From Dyadobacter sp. (GTDB lineage: Bacteria; Bacteroidota; Bacteroidia; Cytophagales; Spirosomataceae), in contig NZ_JAGIAS010000002.1 of assembly GCF_017744695.1 (NCBI RefSeq), positions 744,001 through 808,000 of the forward strand: DNA of 64,000 nucleotides, given 5' to 3'. Of this stretch, positions 33,623 through 43,920 are shown one piece after another. A program made the position numbers and the translations under genes. Each line of letters opens with the position of its first letter. The first letter of the stretch is position 1. The notes beneath the pieces are model-generated. The model saw nothing but the letters and a program-made list of their open reading frames with translations. It was not told the DNA's origin and made no database searches.

Positions 33623-34240
33623 ATGGGAAGAAAAAGCCTCAAAGAAGCCCGTAAAAAGGAAATCATTAAAGTGTTTTACAGCCTGGCCAAAAAGAACGGC
33701 CTCGAAAATACGTCCATCGCCAAAATCGCGGCAAAGATGGAAATCAACCCCAGCCTCATTATCCATTACTTCCAGACGCGTGAGGACCTGGTGTACGGGC
33801 TGGTCGATTATATTCTCGACAAATACAAGCTTATATATAAGGTAAGCGCCGCCCATTCGAAGGACTCCAGAAAAGCCCTACTCGAAATCATCGGCAATAT
33901 TTTTTCCAAAAAATGGAATGCACTCTTCGACGACGGCCTGTTCTACGGCTGCTACGCCATGGCATTTCATGACGCCAAAGTGCGGGACCTTTACAAGAAG
34001 TTGCTGGATTCGCTCCGCGCCATGCTTATCGGGCATATCGAGCAATGCCGCGAAGATGGTGTGCTGGATGTGGAAGATGTCGAAACGGTGGCTGACAATA
34101 TCTTCGTACTCATCGACGGCGCCTATTTTTACCTCAGCCTGGTGTCCGACAAGGAGGAATACGAGCAACGGCTGAACAAATACCGGCAGCAGGCATTATC
34201 CATCCTGCATTTAAAGGAGCTGTCAGAAGTTTCCGGATGA
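33623..34240 (+). CDS. TetR-family transcriptional regulator
   Basis: 205 residues. The N-terminal helix-turn-helix reads GLENTSIAKIAAKMEINPSL then IIHYFQTREDLVYGLVDYIL, the TetR pattern with the conserved Y-F-x-x-x-E/D-D-L. The C-terminal ligand domain is all-helical and BetI-like in length. It is divergent from SusC (201 bp between starts), and the palindrome at 33527-33546 would let it control both itself and the SusCD operon. Its ligand is unknown. Its last 18 bp overlap the convergent CBU_0592-like gene. Confidence 0.93.
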   Translation: MGRKSLKEARKKEIIKVFYSLAKKNGLENTSIAKIAAKMEINPSLIIHYFQTREDLVYGLVDYILDKYKLIYKVSAAHSKDSRKALLEIIGNIFSKKWNALFDDGLFYGCYAMAFHDAKVRDLYKKLLDSLRAMLIGHIEQCREDGVLDVEDVETVADNIFVLIDGAYFYLSLVSDKEEYEQRLNKYRQQALSILHLKELSEVSG

Positions 34241-34486
34241 CCGCCTCGCGAGCCTGCGCACTACGGCCCCTATTCCGATCATCAGCCAGATCACATTCAC
34301 GGCGACGTTCGGTTTATCGCCGTATTCGAGGGAATACACAATGAGGGTCGCAGCACCGGTCATGTTCAGGATGTGAAACGGGTAGCCGTTCGGCTTCAAT
34401 ACGCCGATCGTCAGCAATAGGTATGCCAGTACATACGCGACCACGCCCAGCCAGCCCAAAGTTTCCAGTATCAGTGCGGTATTCAT
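34223..34486 (-). CDS. CBU_0592-family small membrane protein
   Basis: 87 residues with three membrane segments (about 10-29, 35-53, 60-79). ETLGWLGVVAYVLAYLLLTI, then GYPFHILNMTGAATLIVYSL and a basic tail (VRRLARRSS) fit the CBU_0592-like family, common in Bacteroidota and without known function. The 3' end overlaps the TetR gene by 18 bp in convergent orientation. Confidence 0.75.
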   Translation of the reverse strand: MNTALILETLGWLGVVAYVLAYLLLTIGVLKPNGYPFHILNMTGAATLIVYSLEYGDKPNVAVNVIWLMIGIGAVVRRLARRSSGNF

Positions 34487-34821
34487 AGCTAATTCTTTTA
34501 CTCCACAATATTAATGGCGCGTACTTTCATAGCCAAATGGCTCCCTGGACGCCAAACAAGCCATTATTCGTCATTTTCAGCAATTGACCAAATAAAATCA
34601 CCCAAATTCACAGATTTGCGGAATTTCGGGAGCAAATAAGTTAATATCGGTAAAAAAGCCGCTAATTCACATCAAGTTTTTGGTTTTCCGACCTGCTAAT
34701 TTTACAAATAGATAATTTTCTGAAAGCACCCGTTCAGAGGCCTCGCGGCCTGTAATGCAAACCAACTGCCTGGTTATCAGACAGCCAGAATTTTATTGCC
34801 TTTATATTCATTTGAGCAGCT
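34487..34821. other. Intergenic region between two divergent genes
   Basis: 335 bp between the CBU_0592-like gene and the S9 peptidase. I see a short hairpin AGGCC-TCGC-GGCCT near 34739-34752 and a TATTCATTTG stretch 11 bp before the peptidase start that is one base off the TAnnTTTG element. No gene, repeat or riboswitch pattern is evident. Confidence 0.4.
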
Positions 34822-37152
34822 ATGAAAACCCTTAACCCAGGCCTTTACAAGAAGATTTACCTGCAAACCATCGGTGCATTATGCATGGCAACACCGCTCC
34901 TGGCCCAAAAATCGTTGCCTGCCTACCAGCCCAATCCGGCCGAACTATCGGCCTCCTACCAAAGGATGACGCTGATGGACTCGCTCACGAAAGGCAGCGT
35001 GCTGAAAGCCCAGGTACAACCTAACTGGCTTGCCGACGGACAATCATTCTGGTACAGGAATGTATTGAAGGATAGCCTGACTGAATATCTGGTCGTAAAA
35101 CCGGGAGAAAACAAGAGAACGCCCGCCTTCGACAATGCCAAAGTGGCTGCGGCGCTTTCCAAAGCGTACGATTCTACCTTCTTGGCGACCCGGTTGTGGG
35201 TCAGCGATATTCATTTTGAGCCTGAAAAACATAGCATTATCCTGCAAAGCAAAGGAAAATGGTTTGCTTACGATACCGAAACCGGCACGGCACAGAAAAT
35301 CGCTAAACCGGATTTACCTAAACCGCAGGATATCGGCTGGACGAGACAACTCAGCCGCTGGGGCCGTTTCCGTGCCGATAGCGTCTCCCCGGACAAGCAG
35401 ACGAAGGCGTTTGTTCGCAATGGCAATATCTATTTGGGCAAAAAAGAGGACAAAAACGGCAAACAACTGACCTACGACGGCAATCCCCTGAAACCTTACG
35501 GCGAACTCAGTTGGTCGCCCGATGGCCGGTACCTGGTGTGCTACCGCATCGACCATCGTGACGAGCGGCAGGTGAGCGTTATATTTTCCTCATTACCCAA
35601 CACCACCCGCGGCGAGGTCAAAACGCGCGGTTATGCGCAGCCGGGCGACGAGTTCACGAGCTACGAAATGCACGTGATCGATGTTCAAACCGGGAAATCG
35701 GTACAGGTACAATCCGAGGCGATCGACTTTTTCAATGCGCCTGTGATACGCTGGCGCAAGGGTGATGCGACGCATTTCACCTACGAAAAAGTGGACCGCG
35801 GCCACCAGCGTTTCCGGGTGATAGAAGTAGATGCCACCAATGGCGCCACGAAGCACATCATCGACGAACAGACCAATACATTTATTTACCAAAACATGAT
35901 TTACACGCATTACCAGCCTGAAAATCATGAAATTATCTGGGTGTCGGAAAAAGACGGCTGGCGGCACATCTATCTGGTGGATGAGCAGACCGGCCAAATC
36001 AAAAACCAGGTCACCAAAGGTGAATGGGTCGTACGCGAGATCGACAGCGTCGACACGCAGAAGCATGAAGTGTGGTTCAAAGCCAGCGGCATGAATGCCG
36101 GCGAGGACCCTTATCACATACATTACTACCGCATTAAGTTCGACGGAACGGGGCTGGTGAAACTAACCGACCACGCGAAGGCCATGCACCAGCTTACATT
36201 TTCACCCGACCGGACCTACTACATCGATACCTACTCGACCATGACCAGTGAGCCGGTTTCGGAACTCCGCAGGACCGCCGATGCCTCGCTCGTGATGAAG
36301 CTCGAAACCGCCGATATTTCACCATATCTCGCATTAGGTTTCAAACTGCCTGAAATCTTCAAAGCCAAAGGCCGCGACGGGCAAACAGATATTTGGGGCA
36401 TTGTGTACCGTCCGAGCCGTTTCGACCCGAAAAAGAAATATCCGATTATCGAAAACATTTACGCCGGCCCGCAGGATTCGTTTGTACCCAAGGCATTCCG
36501 TCATTATGGTGAAATGCAGAGCATGGCCGAGCTGGGCTTCATTGTGGTACAGATAGATGGAATGGGCACGTACAACCGCTCCAAGGCATTCCACGACGTG
36601 TGCTGGAAAAACCTGGCCGACGCGGGCTTCCCCGATCGCATTGCGTGGATGAAGGCCCTGGCTGAAAAATATCCCCAGGTGGATTCGACACGCGTTGGCG
36701 TGTACGGCACCTCTGCCGGCGGGCAAAACTCGCTGGGTGCATTGCTCTTCCACCCGGGCTTTTACGACGCGGCGGTTTCGGCATGCGGCTGCCACGACAA
36801 CCGCGTCGATAAGCAATGGTGGAATGAGCAATGGATGGGTTACCCTGTCGGCAAGCATTACGACGAGCAGTCGAATGTGACCAATGCAGCCAAGTTGCAG
36901 GGCGACCTGCTGCTGATTGTCGGTGAAGTGGATACCAACGTCCCGCCGGAAAGCACCTACCGCGTCGCCGACGCGTTGATCAAGGCCAATAAGGAATTTG
37001 ACCTGCTGGTGGTACCGGGTATGGGGCATAGTGATGGCGGGGTTTACGGACGCCGCAAGAAAAGGGACTTTTTTGTTCAGAAACTTTTAGGTGTAAATCC
37101 TCCGAACAGAAACAAGGCATCTGCCGCACAGCCAGCAGTGCTGGGGAGGTAG
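34822..37152 (+). CDS. Secreted S9-family serine peptidase (dipeptidyl-peptidase IV type)
   Basis: 776 residues with a signal peptide (cleaved near TPLLAQK). Residues about 70-510 form a beta-propeller with repeats such as LSWSPDGRYLVCYRI and LTFSPDRTYYIDTYS (DPP-IV N-terminal domain). The catalytic alpha/beta-hydrolase follows: GVYGTSAGGQNSLGA gives Ser631, VGEVDTNVPPEST gives Asp704, and GMGHSDGGVYG gives His736. It should release dipeptides or process short peptides outside the cytoplasm. The propeller loop with two acidic residues that hold the free N-terminus cannot be placed with certainty, so exopeptidase specificity is inferred. Confidence 0.93.
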   Translation: MKTLNPGLYKKIYLQTIGALCMATPLLAQKSLPAYQPNPAELSASYQRMTLMDSLTKGSVLKAQVQPNWLADGQSFWYRNVLKDSLTEYLVVKPGENKRTPAFDNAKVAAALSKAYDSTFLATRLWVSDIHFEPEKHSIILQSKGKWFAYDTETGTAQKIAKPDLPKPQDIGWTRQLSRWGRFRADSVSPDKQTKAFVRNGNIYLGKKEDKNGKQLTYDGNPLKPYGELSWSPDGRYLVCYRIDHRDERQVSVIFSSLPNTTRGEVKTRGYAQPGDEFTSYEMHVIDVQTGKSVQVQSEAIDFFNAPVIRWRKGDATHFTYEKVDRGHQRFRVIEVDATNGATKHIIDEQTNTFIYQNMIYTHYQPENHEIIWVSEKDGWRHIYLVDEQTGQIKNQVTKGEWVVREIDSVDTQKHEVWFKASGMNAGEDPYHIHYYRIKFDGTGLVKLTDHAKAMHQLTFSPDRTYYIDTYSTMTSEPVSELRRTADASLVMKLETADISPYLALGFKLPEIFKAKGRDGQTDIWGIVYRPSRFDPKKKYPIIENIYAGPQDSFVPKAFRHYGEMQSMAELGFIVVQIDGMGTYNRSKAFHDVCWKNLADAGFPDRIAWMKALAEKYPQVDSTRVGVYGTSAGGQNSLGALLFHPGFYDAAVSACGCHDNRVDKQWWNEQWMGYPVGKHYDEQSNVTNAAKLQGDLLLIVGEVDTNVPPESTYRVADALIKANKEFDLLVVPGMGHSDGGVYGRRKKRDFFVQKLLGVNPPNRNKASAAQPAVLGR

Positions 37153-37157
37153 GGGTT

Positions 37158-37337
37158 GGCTGTAAGCAATAGGCTTTAAGCAATAGGCTGTAAGCGATAA
37201 GCTTTCAGTTTGAAAAGATCGATTCGCAAAGGCAGTGAACTGCCTTAATGGGCATTCTTGGCCAAAAAGCAAAAAACGACGCGTTAAAAAACAAAAGAAA
37301 CAACAGACTTATAGCATACAGCTTATAGCCTAAAGCA
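37158..37337. repeat. Inverted pair of 14-bp tandem repeats
   Basis: Three tandem 14-bp units (GGCTGTAAGCAATA, GGCTTTAAGCAATA, GGCTGTAAGCGATA) at 37158-37199, and two related units in the opposite sense (TATAGCATACAGCT, TATAGCCTAAAGCA) at 37310-37337. Together they frame about 110 bp between the S9 peptidase and the ThuA-fusion gene and could fold into a large cruciform or hairpin. Confidence 0.65.
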
Positions 37338-37349
37338 TAATATCCTTCC

Positions 37350-40300
37350 ATGAAAAAAGCGTTACTTTTCCTTATTTCCGTCATTCTCCTGCACGGCTGC
37401 GCGCAGAAGCAGCAGTCGGCACAATTACCCACAACATCGACCGAAAGCAACACCGGCCGCCGTATCGAGCTCCTGTTCCTTGGGCATGACAGCCGGCACC
37501 ATTTTTCGGAAAAGTACTTCCCGATGCTCTCCCTGCCGCTATTTCAGAAGGGCATTAACCTCACTTACGCTTCCGACCCGAATGCATTGAACACCGAAAA
37601 CCTTTCGCACTACGACGGCGTGGTGATTTATGCCAACCATAACACCATTACCCCGGCGCAGGAAAATGCATTGAAAACGTTCGTGGAAGGCGGCAAAGCG
37701 CTGATTCCGCTCCACGCGGCCTCGTTTTGCTTCCAGAATTCGGATTGGTATATCAAAGCGGTAGGCGGGCAGTTCAGCTCCCACGACTACGGAACATTTA
37801 CCGCGCCGGTTGTAAAGGCCGATCACCCGGTGATGCAGGGCTGGAAAACCTTTGAGACCTGGGATGAGACTTATGTACATTCCAAACTGAACCCGGATAT
37901 TATCGTATTGCAGGAGCGCGTAGAAGGCGACCATCGCGAGCCGTGGACGTGGGTGCGTACGCAAGGAAAAGGCCGCGTGTTTTACACTGCCTATGGCCAC
38001 GACGAGCGCACCTGGAAGCAACCTGCATTTCACGAACTTGTCGCTAACGGCATTATGTGGGCTGTCAGCGACGACGCGAAGGAGCGTTTGAAAAAATTCA
38101 ATTTAACCAAACCCACCTACACCGACGCGAATGTGCCCAATTACGAAAAGCGCGACCCGGCACCGAAATTCCAGCAGCCCTTATCCCCTGCCGAATCCCA
38201 GAAACTGACGCAGGTACCGGTTGATTTCGAACTGAAACTCTTTGCCTCCGAGCCGGACATTGTGAAACCCATCGCCATGGCCTGGGACGAACGAGGCCGG
38301 TTGTTTGTAGCGGAGACCCAGGATTATCCCAACGAAGTACGCGACCAGGACGGCGTGGGCAAGGACCGCATTAAAATTTGCGAAGACACCGATGGCGATG
38401 GCAAAGCCGACAAATTCACCATTTTTGCCGATAACCTGAACATTCCAACCAGTCTGGTGTTTGCAAATGGCGGCCTGATCGTGGCGCAGGCACCGCATTT
38501 CATTTTCCTGAAAGACACCAACGGCGACGACAAGGCCGATATTCGTGAAAATATCATCTCCGGCTGGGGCAAAAGCGATACGCATGCAGGGCCTTCGAAC
38601 CTTAAATACGGATTGGATAACAAGATCTGGGGCGTGCTCGGCTACGCGGGTTTCCGCGGGACCAACTCCGGCAAGCAGCTGAATTTCAGCCAGGGCATTT
38701 ACCGCTTTGACAACGACGGCAAGAACCTGGAATACATTGGAAGGACATCGAATAATACGTGGGGTTTGGGCTTTTCCGAGGATTTCGAAGTGTTTATTTC
38801 AACAGCAAACGGGAATTACAGCGGGCATTTCGCCATGCCGCTTGAATACGTGAAGCGTTCCATAGCGGACGGCTCGGGCAACACGGTTTACAAACTGGAC
38901 TCGCATTACGAAATGAACTACCTCACGCCCGCATTGCGCCAGGTGGATTTCCACGGCGGGTTTACGGCGGCCGCAGGGCATAACCTGTACACGGCGCGGA
39001 ACTTCCCGAAATCGTACTGGAATGCGACAGCTTTTGTATGCGAACCGACCGGCCGCCTGCTCTACCAGGCATTGCTGAAACCAAAAGGTGCGGGTTTCAA
39101 GGAAAAAAATGGTTTTAATCTGCTCGCAAGCGCCGACGAATGGTTCTCGCCCGTACACGCGGAGGTAGGCCCGGACGGGGCCGTGTGGGTAGCCGACTGG
39201 TACAGTTTCATCATTCAGCACAACCCTACCCCGCGCGGTTTCGAGAATGGAAAGGGTAATGCGTACATCAACCCGCTGCGCGACAATCAGCATGGACGTA
39301 TATATAGGATCGTTTGGAAAAATGCAAAGAGTACGCCCTATCCGAAGCTCGACAAAAACGACGCGGCGAGTCTGATAGCCGGTTTGAAAAATGACAACAT
39401 GTTCTGGCGCACCACGGCGCAGCGACTGATCGTGGAATCGAAGAATACGTCGGTAATCCCGGAACTGATCAATATGGTGAATGACCAGTCCGTGGATGAG
39501 ATTGGCTTGAACAGCCCTGCGGTGCATGCATTATGGACGCTGAATGGCCTGAATGCATTCACCGGGTCGAACGAAGAAGCTTATCACACCCTCGTACGCG
39601 CCATGCGCCACCCCGCGGCCGGCGTGCGCAAGACTGCGGTGAAACTGCTTCCGCGCAACGATAAGACCCTGTCCGCACTGAAATGGACCAATTCTTTAAA
39701 TGATCCAGATTTAAAGGTAAGGCTCGCCACGATCCACGCATTGACAGACCTCCCGGCTTCGGAGGAAATCGGCAGATTGCTTTACCTCGCAGGTCAGGAT
39801 TCGCAGAACGCCGCGGACGAATACCTTGCCCAGGCTATTTTCTCGGGAGTTATCAAGCATGAAAGTGGTTTCAAAGCCGCTGCGGCGAAACTCAAAGACT
39901 CGACATTAACGGCTCGCATCGAGCGCGGACTGATCGAGGAAACCTATATGCTCAACCTCTGGTCACCGCCTATTTACCCGCCTATCATTTCAAATAAAGA
40001 ACTTAGGATCAAAGCCATTATCACCAAAGCACAGGAAGAACTTTCGGGCGTGGTGGTATCGCAGGGCAACCGGCAGAACGGGTATAGCCTGTATATGCAG
40101 GACGGCAAATTACACTGGCTGGTGCGGCAGGATGGAAAATCTTACCAGGTCACTTCCACCCGAAAACTCCCGGATGAGCGCTTCAATGCCTACGCTACCC
40201 TCGCGGAAGGTGGCAAAATGACCCTGGCTATCGAGGACGAAACACCGGTAACGGGTCAGACCGAAGGCCTTTTCCGCGAGCCTTTCACGCCCGACGACAT

Positions 40301-40862
40301 CCGTCTCGGCCGCGATCTCCGCGATGGCAATCAGGTAGGCGAATATGGCGACAATGCGCGGCTACGCGGCTGGCTGGACATTAAGAGCACCTTGCAGCTG
40401 AACCAAATCGTTCCCAATAAGGACGACAAAAAAGCAGCGCATACCCATACTGAAGCACCGGTTGAAATACTGAAAGGAAAAGGCGCGCCGGTAACAGTGA
40501 AACTGAAAGTGATCGAGCATGAAATGAAGTTCGACCAGAAAACTTTCACCGTAAAGCCCGGCCAGAAAGTGACCATCCAGTTTACAAACCCGGATTTTAT
40601 GCAGCATAACCTACTCATTATCAAACCCGGAACATTGGAAAAAGTAGGCAATGCAGCCGACTTGCTGGCGCGGGAAGCGAATGCGATCGCGCTCCACTAT
40701 GTGCCCAAAATGCCCGAAGTACTGCACGCAACGGAATTGGTAAGCCCCGAAGGCAACGCGACGCTGGTATTCATCGCGCCCGACAAACCCGGCGACTACC
40801 CGTTCCTGTGCACCGTACCCGGCCATTGGCGGATTATGAACGGTATTATGAAAGTGCAATGA
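37350..40862 (+). CDS. Multidomain lipoprotein: ThuA, PVC-type dehydrogenase, HEAT, LamG-like, cupredoxin
   Basis: 1170 residues. Lipoprotein signal MKKALLFLISVILLHGC (Cys17). Domains in order: ThuA-like (about 30-235; FVEGGKALIPLHAA, GRVFYTAYGHDERTW); PVC-type sugar-dehydrogenase-like propeller (about 280-660; IAMAWDERGRLFVAETQDYP, EF-hand-like DTDGDGKADKF); HEAT-like repeats (about 690-860); LamG/concanavalin-like (about 885-1015); C-terminal type-1 copper domain (about 1045-1170). The copper ligands are His1086 (MQHN), Cys1154, His1159 and Met1163, the C-x4-H-x3-M spacing of azurin/auracyanin. No CxxCH haem motif is present. It probably oxidises a sugar at the cell surface and hands electrons to copper. 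The SusC gene follows 38 bp later. Confidence 0.88.
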   Translation: MKKALLFLISVILLHGCAQKQQSAQLPTTSTESNTGRRIELLFLGHDSRHHFSEKYFPMLSLPLFQKGINLTYASDPNALNTENLSHYDGVVIYANHNTITPAQENALKTFVEGGKALIPLHAASFCFQNSDWYIKAVGGQFSSHDYGTFTAPVVKADHPVMQGWKTFETWDETYVHSKLNPDIIVLQERVEGDHREPWTWVRTQGKGRVFYTAYGHDERTWKQPAFHELVANGIMWAVSDDAKERLKKFNLTKPTYTDANVPNYEKRDPAPKFQQPLSPAESQKLTQVPVDFELKLFASEPDIVKPIAMAWDERGRLFVAETQDYPNEVRDQDGVGKDRIKICEDTDGDGKADKFTIFADNLNIPTSLVFANGGLIVAQAPHFIFLKDTNGDDKADIRENIISGWGKSDTHAGPSNLKYGLDNKIWGVLGYAGFRGTNSGKQLNFSQGIYRFDNDGKNLEYIGRTSNNTWGLGFSEDFEVFISTANGNYSGHFAMPLEYVKRSIADGSGNTVYKLDSHYEMNYLTPALRQVDFHGGFTAAAGHNLYTARNFPKSYWNATAFVCEPTGRLLYQALLKPKGAGFKEKNGFNLLASADEWFSPVHAEVGPDGAVWVADWYSFIIQHNPTPRGFENGKGNAYINPLRDNQHGRIYRIVWKNAKSTPYPKLDKNDAASLIAGLKNDNMFWRTTAQRLIVESKNTSVIPELINMVNDQSVDEIGLNSPAVHALWTLNGLNAFTGSNEEAYHTLVRAMRHPAAGVRKTAVKLLPRNDKTLSALKWTNSLNDPDLKVRLATIHALTDLPASEEIGRLLYLAGQDSQNAADEYLAQAIFSGVIKHESGFKAAAAKLKDSTLTARIERGLIEETYMLNLWSPPIYPPIISNKELRIKAIITKAQEELSGVVVSQGNRQNGYSLYMQDGKLHWLVRQDGKSYQVTSTRKLPDERFNAYATLAEGGKMTLAIEDETPVTGQTEGLFREPFTPDDIRLGRDLRDGNQVGEYGDNARLRGWLDIKSTLQLNQIVPNKDDKKAAHTHTEAPVEILKGKGAPVTVKLKVIEHEMKFDQKTFTVKPGQKVTIQFTNPDFMQHNLLIIKPGTLEKVGNAADLLAREANAIALHYVPKMPEVLHATELVSPEGNATLVFIAPDKPGDYPFLCTVPGHWRIMNGIMKVQ

Positions 40863-40900
40863 GTACCCTCAAATAAGTTTAACCATCTAACTCCAATTGT

Positions 40901-43900
40901 ATGAAAAGACCATTATCCCGCCTGATCCGGGAACTGCACCGCTTTTGCCTCCTCGCGGCGGCGGTCGCCTGTTTCCTGACCGAAAACGCCCTGGCGCTCG
41001 CCGCCGACCGACAGATTTCCGGCAAAGTGGTGTCCGCCGAAGACAAGAACCCGCTGCCCGGCGTGACCATCATCGTGAAGGGGAAAAACACCGTGGGTAC
41101 CGCCACCGACACGGACGGGAAATTCAAGCTGGAAGTGCCCGAAGGCTCGACACTCATCCTGAGTTACATTGGTTATGTGAGCCAGGAAGTGGCCGTGGGT
41201 AACCAGAGCGAAATCAACGTGGAACTGGCACCCGACCAGAAACAGTTGCAGGAAGTAGTGGTGATCGGGTATGGTACGCAGAAAAAGGGCGACATTACCA
41301 GCTCAGTAGCGAGCATCAAGCGAGAGGACTTCGTCCAGGGAACCGTGCGCGATGCGGCGCAGCTGGTGCAGGGCAAAGTGGCCGGCTTGCGCATTACAAC
41401 GCCCAGCGGATCTCCTACTTCCAACACACAGATCAACTTGCGGGGTATCAACTCCATTGAAGGAACGGCCAACCCGCTGATCCTGATCGACGGCATCCCC
41501 GGCGGGCTGAATACCGTGGCGCCGGAAGATATCGAGTCGGTGGATGTGTTGAAAGATGGCTCGGCGGCGGCAATTTATGGTACGCGTGCTACCGGCGGGG
41601 TGATCCTGATCACAACACGTAAAAACCGGGGCACTTCACGTTCGACCATCGAGTATTCCAATTATGTCAATATCCAGACCATCGCGCGCCGTCCGGAGCT
41701 GCTGACAGGCGACGATTACCGGCAGAAAATCAAGGAAGGCATTGCCTACACCGACTACGGCGGCAATACCGACTGGCTCTCGGAAATTATGCAGAAACCG
41801 GTGAGCCACAACCATAACCTTACGTTTTTCGGTGGAAACAGCACCACCAACCTTACCGGGTCGATCAATTACCGCAACTGGGAAGGTATATTCCTGAGAT
41901 CCGGGCAGAACCGGTTCACCGGTCGTGCGGACCTGAATCATTCCATGTTCAACAACAAACTGAAAACTAATTTGCAGCTCATTAACCGCATTACCCGCTC
42001 CAACGGCGCGGTGAGCCCCGCGAACGACGATGCGGCCTACGGCTACGCCTACCGCCAGGCCATTATCCGCAACCCTACCGACCGCGTGCGGACGGACGAC
42101 GGCAAATGGCAGGAGCGCGACGGTTATTTTTATGAAAACCCGGTATCGTTGCTCAATGAGTCGAATTTCGAAAGCTCGTTCAAGGAGATGCGGATGGCCG
42201 GTAGCCTCGACTATGCGCCGATCGACGACCTGAATTTCAAGTTACTCGTGTCGAACGTTCAGAACAGCAACCTCGAAGGCGGTTCCACCACATTTAACCA
42301 CACTGCCACGCGCCTGAGCAACCAGAATGCGACCGCATTCCGCAACACTTACGCCAATAACGAAAACCTGCTCGAATTCACCGGAAATTACTCCAAAGCC
42401 ATCGGCAAACACCGGTTCTCGATCCTTGGCGGATACAGCTGGCAGGACGCTACCTATGAGGCTTTCGCCGCCAACAACTGGGATTTCCCGACCGACGCCT
42501 ACGACTGGAACAACCTCGGCGCAGGGGGCGCATTGCAGAAAGGCCAGGCCGGCATGAGCAGTACCAAAAACAAATGGCAGCTCGCAGGTTTCTTCGGCCG
42601 TTTGACTTACAGCCTGAGCGACAAATACTTGTTCATGGCCAGTGTGCGTCGTGAGGGTTCTTCACGCTTCGGGGTGAACAACCGGTGGGGTACATTTCCG
42701 GCAGCATCCATCGGCTGGCGCATCAGTAAGGAGAACTTTATGGGCAGCCTCGGCGCAGCATCGGATATCAAACTTCGCGCGGGTATAGGTGTAACGGGTA
42801 CGATCGCGAACAGTCCGTACATGTCGCAGATCAGCTACAACTTCGACCGCGGCCAGGGCGCATTCATCGGCGGCAAATGGGTACCGGGCTTCGTACCGGC
42901 GCGGAATTTCAACCCCGACCTGCGCTGGGAGAAGAAAGAGGAATACAATGCCGGTGTGGATTTCGGTTTCATGAAAAACCGCATTAACGGTTCGATCGAT
43001 TTTTACAGCCGTAAGGTGAAAGATTTGCTTTACAATTTCCCTGTGCCGGTTCCGCCTTACCTCACGGGCAGTATGTTCATCAATGCCGGAGTTATGCAGA
43101 ACAAGGGGGTTGAAGTGCTGTTGAACATCGTCCCTATCCAGACCGGCGATTTCCAGTGGAATACAGGATTTACCTACTCCACCAACCGCAACAAACTCGT
43201 AAGCCTCTCGAACGAACAGTTCCAGGCAGCTAACGATTTCTTCGACGCGGGCTACACGGGTGAACCTATCCAGATGAGCACCCACCGCGTAAAAGTGGGT
43301 GAACCGATCGGTCGTTTCTTCGTGTGGAAAAGCGTAGGCGTGGACGACAAGGGGGCATGGCTCATCGAAAATAAAGATGGCGAGGTGATCCCTATTGCCG
43401 ACGCCACGCCCGAAGACCGCCAGTATTATGGCAATGGTATTCCAAAACACATTGTGGGCTGGAACAACAACATCCGCTACAAACAGTTTGATTTGGCTGT
43501 GAATATGCGTGGTGCATTTGGCTTCGACATTCTCAATTTCCAGAGCATGTTCTACAACAACCCGCGCAACAAAGCATATAATATGCTCAAAACCGCTTAT
43601 GATCCGATCGACGGGAAGGTGCTCAACACCGATCTTGTGTACGTGTCGCACTACATCGAAAAAGGTGATTACTGGAAGGTCGACAACGTGACGCTGGGCT
43701 ATACCCTACCTGCCAACACGATCAAGGGCATTAAGAATGCACGCATTTTCGTATCGGGCCTCAACCTGGCGACCATTACGGGTTACACGGGTATCGATCC
43801 CGAGGGCGTGAGTTTCACCGGTTTCTCGCCGGGTAGCGATTACCGCGACAAGTACCCAACCACCCGGACATTCACCGCCGGTTTGAGCGTAACATTCTGA
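40901..43900 (+). CDS. SusC/RagA TonB-linked outer-membrane transporter
   Basis: 999 residues. A signal peptide ends near LALAADR, followed by a carboxypeptidase-like domain (ISGKVVSAEDKNPLPGVTII), the hallmark EVVVIGYGTQKKGDITSSVA, a plug (INLRGINSIEGTANPLILID) and a barrel ending YPTTRTFTAGLSVTF. No STN domain. It lies 38 bp after the ThuA-fusion gene and 20 bp before SusD on the same strand, so the three may be one transcript. No sigma/anti-sigma, HTCS or AraC regulator lies next to this pair. Confidence 0.94.
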   Translation: MKRPLSRLIRELHRFCLLAAAVACFLTENALALAADRQISGKVVSAEDKNPLPGVTIIVKGKNTVGTATDTDGKFKLEVPEGSTLILSYIGYVSQEVAVGNQSEINVELAPDQKQLQEVVVIGYGTQKKGDITSSVASIKREDFVQGTVRDAAQLVQGKVAGLRITTPSGSPTSNTQINLRGINSIEGTANPLILIDGIPGGLNTVAPEDIESVDVLKDGSAAAIYGTRATGGVILITTRKNRGTSRSTIEYSNYVNIQTIARRPELLTGDDYRQKIKEGIAYTDYGGNTDWLSEIMQKPVSHNHNLTFFGGNSTTNLTGSINYRNWEGIFLRSGQNRFTGRADLNHSMFNNKLKTNLQLINRITRSNGAVSPANDDAAYGYAYRQAIIRNPTDRVRTDDGKWQERDGYFYENPVSLLNESNFESSFKEMRMAGSLDYAPIDDLNFKLLVSNVQNSNLEGGSTTFNHTATRLSNQNATAFRNTYANNENLLEFTGNYSKAIGKHRFSILGGYSWQDATYEAFAANNWDFPTDAYDWNNLGAGGALQKGQAGMSSTKNKWQLAGFFGRLTYSLSDKYLFMASVRREGSSRFGVNNRWGTFPAASIGWRISKENFMGSLGAASDIKLRAGIGVTGTIANSPYMSQISYNFDRGQGAFIGGKWVPGFVPARNFNPDLRWEKKEEYNAGVDFGFMKNRINGSIDFYSRKVKDLLYNFPVPVPPYLTGSMFINAGVMQNKGVEVLLNIVPIQTGDFQWNTGFTYSTNRNKLVSLSNEQFQAANDFFDAGYTGEPIQMSTHRVKVGEPIGRFFVWKSVGVDDKGAWLIENKDGEVIPIADATPEDRQYYGNGIPKHIVGWNNNIRYKQFDLAVNMRGAFGFDILNFQSMFYNNPRNKAYNMLKTAYDPIDGKVLNTDLVYVSHYIEKGDYWKVDNVTLGYTLPANTIKGIKNARIFVSGLNLATITGYTGIDPEGVSFTGFSPGSDYRDKYPTTRTFTAGLSVTF

Positions 43901-43920
43901 TCCATCAATTCTTGCAAACA

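Noticed and set aside
42662..43651. 329-codon open frame on the minus strand
   Set aside because: Antisense to the third SusC gene; no family resemblance.
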